DNA of 64,000 bases, from positions 1-64,000 of the forward strand of contig JALUTQ010000037.1 in the NCBI GenBank assembly GCA_032718865.1, in the 5' to 3' direction. The notes below the pieces were generated by a model. The model saw only the letters and a list, made by a program, of their open reading frames with translations, made no database searches and had not been told where the DNA came from. The translations under genes and the position numbers were made by a program. This DNA comes from Tilletia caries (lineage: Eukaryota; Basidiomycota; Exobasidiomycetes; Tilletiales; Tilletiaceae). Shown here piece after piece: positions 60,598 to 64,000 of this stretch. The first letter of the stretch is position 1, and every line of letters starts with the position of its first letter.

Positions 60598-63549
60598 CTA
60601 TTTCCCGAGCCGCGTGCTGCCGCCCCGTCTGATGATAGTATCGGTGCCGATGTCCCTGACTGAGTCCCAAAGCTCGGGCATCTCCTGCTGAATCCACGTC
60701 CGGAGCTCGGCCCAGACGCTCGTGTCCCGTCGTCGTGGCGGCGGCATCGAAGAAGCCGCAGGAGGAGGATGGAGGGCGTCGTCGCCTTCGGTCGGCGGCA
60801 TGCGAAGGAAAGTCGATCCGACCATCCCAACCCCGACCCCGGCCTCAGGCCTGACTCGCCGCTCATCAGCCCGACGCGAGGGAGCGTCTGCAGGAGGACC
60901 CTTATGGACGCCCATCTCGTCCCTCTCCCGTGCCGCAAAGCGCAACAGTGTCCCCAGCGTCTTCGTATCCGGCCGAGCCTGATCCCGGTCCCTGCGGTTG
61001 TCGTGGTGGAAGGTGCGCCGTTGAGTTTCGAGCGTGGGAACCATCTCCTGCGTGAAGACTTCGAAGGCCTCGCGGACGTGACCTCGTCGACAGAGGCATT
61101 CGAGCCAAGCGTCCCATGCTCCTTTGCTCATCAGGAACTCCGGCGGGCGCGGACGGCTTCCTCCGACACCTGGCGACGATGATGATGCGGTGGACCTGCT
61201 CTTGACCGCGAACGACGTCGCCAACCGATCTCGATGTCGAACCCAGCTCACCACGCTCCGCGCCCGACTGAGCGGGAGGGAAGCGGCGAACCCACACGCA
61301 TCCAACACAATCGCTACGCTCTGCCCGTCCATCCGATTCGCCACCCTCCCCTGCCCCTCCCCACCCGCGCCCGCAGAAGAAAGCGAGACCTTCGCCCCAC
61401 CAGAAAGATTGACCAGACTCTGCCAGATCGGAAGGACGTCGTGAATCTGGCCAAGATGGCCATACGCGTTCATGAGGGCGTTGATCAAAGGTAGGTCCGG
61501 TTCGAGGTTAATGTCGAGGTGGATGAGCTTGTGGAGGGAGGTGATCGCTTCGGACGCGATGAGTCGGCGTTGGTGGTCCTGAATGGAGGCAAGCTCCGCG
61601 TCGGAGGGAGTGTCGTGTGACGCGTCGCTGCTGGCCGAGAACACGCTCTGCCGAGACGATTTGACGAGCTTCGTGTAGTAGTGTAGGAGATTGGTGTAGA
61701 CTGGCGGAGGGGGCGATGCGCCGGATTGAAGCATGTCCCAGAAGATGGAAATGACAAGCTCAGGCGGAGCAGGAATCCAGACCCGTTCCACCTTTCCCAC
61801 TGGGCCGTTATCGCGTACACGCCGAGGTACACGATTGGCAAATGTCCTCCTCGTGTCCATCGCCGAAGACGTCGATGCAGACTGGCGCACCTCGACCCAA
61901 CCGCACTGTAAATTTGGAAAAGTAGACAAGATATGTCTCCACCCATTGAGCGGGAATGGTGCCGCATTTAGCCTGGCCATGCGCTCCTCCTGCGACGCGT
62001 AAATGGTGAGGATGGCTTCCTCTTTGGATGACCGTGTCTGCAGGCGGCCGAGGATGGAGCCTAGACTGAATCGTGAGCTTTGGAAGTTGTACGCGTGAGC
62101 GTCTTCAGCCAGGAGCTCGTCTTCGGTGAGAAGAACGCTTTCTCGTGCCGCTACCGCTGCCGCCGCTGATTCTTCATCCCCTGCTGAGTAAGGAAGAGAC
62201 CAATACGTCAGCGCTCCCCGTCCACAGTCGACACCCCCGCCTTCGTCGACACCGTCGCCAAGGTATTCGTACGGATCCGAGCGAGAAGCAATCCGGCGGG
62301 CCCAGTACAGGATTCCACCACTGCCAGCTCGCTCCCGTTGCTCTCCTGTCCGATCTCGAAGCCTCTGAGCGAGCGCTTCGGCCTGTGCGCCCGCCCACAT
62401 CCGACGTAAGCGCCAATAGATGGCATACGCCTCTGCGTAGGACGTTGCTGACCGCATGAGAACGTTAAGCAGATCGACGCGATTGCGACGCGTAAGGAAC
62501 AAGGGCGCCTCCTCCGCCGTCCTCGCGAGAATGTCGCTTCCTGTTGGGTTCGGTCCGTGATCGAGCGTGAGAGCGGCAAGGGAGCCACTGTGAAAGAGCT
62601 GATCGATGCCGAAGAGAGTCATATCCCTGACAAGCCTGAGAGCACGTGCGAACAGATGATTCCGAACGCACAGTCCGATGAGCAGCGCATACACCTCTCC
62701 ACCAGCCCCAGACCTCGCTCGCCCGTGTGCGAAGCTGCCGCGCTCCAGTAGGTCCGCATACAGTCCAAATGCGCGGGGGATGTCCGGTACGAAGCTGTGG
62801 GTATAGGCTCGAAGGAGCGGAAGGGCTAGTGCGGGGCCGAGGTCGTCTTCCTCTGGCTCGAGTGATACGTTGTTGAAGCGGGCGAGCTCAAGTCTGCGCA
62901 GGTAGGTGTTGTAGAGGCTACGAGCTTCGTAGATGCGTCCGATGTCATATTCGAATGAATCCTTGCGCTTGCTGCTCTCCAACTCGGACCGGATGAGCTC
63001 GATGAAGGGAGTGGAGGGAGTGCTGGTATGGTGCCTGGTTGGATCGTCTTCCTCGAGCAAGGTCTGGAATGCGATGATCCATGCTGACTGGGGTGGGAGG
63101 GTCTCAGGTGGGTACTGCAGCTGAACGTTAATGCTGTGGAAAACGGCAAGAACGTCCGCTTCTGATTGAACGTGTGCAAGCGGGTGTGCTATCTTCGTCC
63201 TGGTGCTGCCGCTACTGCCACTGCGGATTCCGGCTGTGGATCCGAGCATGGTATCGAGGAACAGTTGAGCATACTGAGCTCGGTAGCTGTCTTCCGGTCC
63301 CGACGGCGGCGGTTGAGCTAAGAAGGAGATGGCTCTACTCCTGGAGCTCACGGGTGTCTCTGTGACGGGCGCGCATCTGTGCAAGCTGCTGTTGCTAATC
63401 AGAGAAAGATTGGCGGCGGTTGTCCTGCGCTTCTTGGTCACTGCCGTTGCTGCGGTGAAGCTGACTGGTGATGGTGCTGGGCCGCCTTTCGATAAGGGGA
63501 GAGAGCGAGCTGTACGGAGAGCGGGCCGAAGACAGGAGCGCGTCGCCAT
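60598..63549 (-). CDS. Large PPR-like mitochondrial protein
   Basis: 983 residues without an intron. The N-terminus is Arg/Ser/Ala-rich and lacks acids (MATRSCLRPALRTARSLPLS), a likely mitochondrial presequence. The body is alpha-helical with pairs of helices in the style of pentatricopeptide repeats: PALALPLLRAYTHSFVPDIP, YALLIGLCVRNHLFARALRL, DLLNVLMRSATSYAEAYAIY, PLINALMNAYGHLGQIHDVL, GAWDAWLECLCRRGHVREAF. Repeats are diverged and interrupted by long inserts, as in fungal PPR proteins that bind mitochondrial RNA. The C-terminus ends in ELRTWIQQEMPELWDSVRDI. PPR membership is inferred from the helix pattern and needs a profile search; the ORF itself is intact. Confidence 0.8.
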   Translation of the reverse strand: MATRSCLRPALRTARSLPLSKGGPAPSPVSFTAATAVTKKRRTTAANLSLISNSSLHRCAPVTETPVSSRSRAISFLAQPPPSGPEDSYRAQYAQLFLDTMLGSTAGIRSGSSGSTRTKIAHPLAHVQSEADVLAVFHSINVQLQYPPETLPPQSAWIIAFQTLLEEDDPTRHHTSTPSTPFIELIRSELESSKRKDSFEYDIGRIYEARSLYNTYLRRLELARFNNVSLEPEEDDLGPALALPLLRAYTHSFVPDIPRAFGLYADLLERGSFAHGRARSGAGGEVYALLIGLCVRNHLFARALRLVRDMTLFGIDQLFHSGSLAALTLDHGPNPTGSDILARTAEEAPLFLTRRNRVDLLNVLMRSATSYAEAYAIYWRLRRMWAGAQAEALAQRLRDRTGEQRERAGSGGILYWARRIASRSDPYEYLGDGVDEGGGVDCGRGALTYWSLPYSAGDEESAAAAVAARESVLLTEDELLAEDAHAYNFQSSRFSLGSILGRLQTRSSKEEAILTIYASQEERMARLNAAPFPLNGWRHILSTFPNLQCGWVEVRQSASTSSAMDTRRTFANRVPRRVRDNGPVGKVERVWIPAPPELVISIFWDMLQSGASPPPPVYTNLLHYYTKLVKSSRQSVFSASSDASHDTPSDAELASIQDHQRRLIASEAITSLHKLIHLDINLEPDLPLINALMNAYGHLGQIHDVLPIWQSLVNLSGGAKVSLSSAGAGGEGQGRVANRMDGQSVAIVLDACGFAASLPLSRARSVVSWVRHRDRLATSFAVKSRSTASSSSPGVGGSRPRPPEFLMSKGAWDAWLECLCRRGHVREAFEVFTQEMVPTLETQRRTFHHDNRRDRDQARPDTKTLGTLLRFAARERDEMGVHKGPPADAPSRRADERRVRPEAGVGVGMVGSTFLRMPPTEGDDALHPPPAASSMPPPRRRDTSVWAELRTWIQQEMPELWDSVRDIGTDTIIRRGGSTRLGK

Positions 63550-63559
63550 GTCATCGTGT

Positions 63560-63602
63560 CTGTCGCTGTAGCTGTAGCTGTCGATGTCGATGTCGATGTT
63601 GA
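63560..63602. repeat. (GTCGAT/GTAGCT)n tract before the PPR-like start
   Basis: CTGTCGCTGTAGCTGTAGCT followed by three GTCGAT units lies 10-50 bp upstream of the start codon. It is the third hexanucleotide tract placed just before a start in this gene group. Confidence 0.7.
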
Positions 63603-63639
63603 GAGAGGAAAGGAGATGAGATACCAGTCAGGAAAGAGG

Positions 63640-63990
63640 TTAACCACAGGATGGTACGGAGATTTTTGAAAAACCACAGGATGGTACCCCCTTTATCTTA
63701 CCATGGGAGGGTACGGAGATACCATTCGCCGACCTCATTTCGAGGAGAAGATTGAAAGTGCTTTCTGGGAAGAAAAGTCTCAGGATACAGCACCCTCTAA
63801 TCGCAACCGATCGCATCGCAGAAAGGCCTGTTTTGCTCTCCTAAGCCTCACACGCCTACCATTGGATTTTAAGGTCAGTTATTCAGGAGCCGCGAGAGCT
63901 TCGGCGGTCTGAGGCGGGCCAAAAAATTGGAATTTTCGACCCAGAAATACCTTTGATCTGTGCTTAATGAGATGAGGTCGGCCATACAAG
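63640..63990. repeat. Direct and inverted short repeats at the window end
   Basis: ACCACAGGATGGTAC occurs twice, near 63645 and 63672, and a further copy of its inner part follows. GCCGACCTCAT near 63728 and its exact complement ATGAGGTCGGC near 63973 form an 11-bp inverted pair about 245 bp apart, possibly the ends of a small MITE. No target duplication was found and no gene is supported. Confidence 0.4.
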
Positions 63991-64000
63991 GTCCTCATAC

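Noticed and set aside
1..64000. tRNA or rRNA genes
   Set aside because: I looked for tRNA-like B-box and cloverleaf sequences and for conserved rRNA stretches and saw none; a covariance-model scan would be needed to exclude a tRNA.

Overview
The window is nuclear DNA of a filamentous or dimorphic basidiomycete fungus. The genes have short introns (about 50-90 bp) with GTRAGT-type donors. The repeats are typical basidiomycete types: Tnp2/Plavaka-like DNA transposases, a Ty1/copia element and an APE-type LINE. The conserved genes (RPF1, cytosolic methionyl-tRNA synthetase, relic NADP-glutamate dehydrogenase, histone H2A) are fungal. I cannot place it below phylum from sequence alone.

Region 1 (1-45.5 kb) is a transposon graveyard. 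In order it holds: a GACGCGG-rich repeat; a decayed NADP-GDH gene with its introns still visible and a MITE sitting on one of its splice donors; a decayed Tnp2/Plavaka transposase with an accessory gene (about 5.9-12.3 kb); a copia element with 5' LTR and half-tRNA primer site but no 3' LTR (12.6-17.6 kb); an APE-type LINE cut off inside the reverse transcriptase and interrupted by AGTC-word arrays (17.6-23.2 kb); a hAT-type element with a perfect 8-bp target duplication (25.1-26.7 kb); a relic RecQ-like helicase; a block of at least five word-repeat elements, three of them nested (29.5-32.9 kb); fragments of histone H2A, a gamma-tubulin complex protein and an OrsD zinc-finger gene; a second Tnp2/Plavaka locus with divergent accessory genes (35.6-43.7 kb); and a GGAGGCAAA-word MITE (44.7-45.5 kb).

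Region 2 (45.5-63.6 kb) is ordinary gene space. It contains a single-pass membrane protein with a Ser/Thr-rich ectodomain (-), RPF1 (+) convergent with methionyl-tRNA synthetase (-), a USP deubiquitinase fragment (+), a three-exon protein with three internal repeats (-), an F-box protein (+) and a large PPR-like protein (-). The long ORFs here are intact, while almost every transposon ORF is broken by one-base indels. The lesions are therefore more likely biological decay than general assembly error.

The most interesting pattern is a set of non-autonomous elements that share one design but no sequence. The ends of each are packed with many direct and inverted copies of a short private palindromic word, such as ATACTATAGTAT, ACTATAGTCG, GGTATACC, CTCCGTACTCCGG, TTCCGCGGAA, GGAGGCAAA, AGTATACTGCAGTA or GACTTWAAGTC. 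For five of them I could define both ends and exact target duplications: two of 8 bp with CAGTG termini, hAT-like; three of 9-10 bp, two of them with AAGG termini. They look like separate lineages in which terminal transposase-binding words have been amplified and have diverged.
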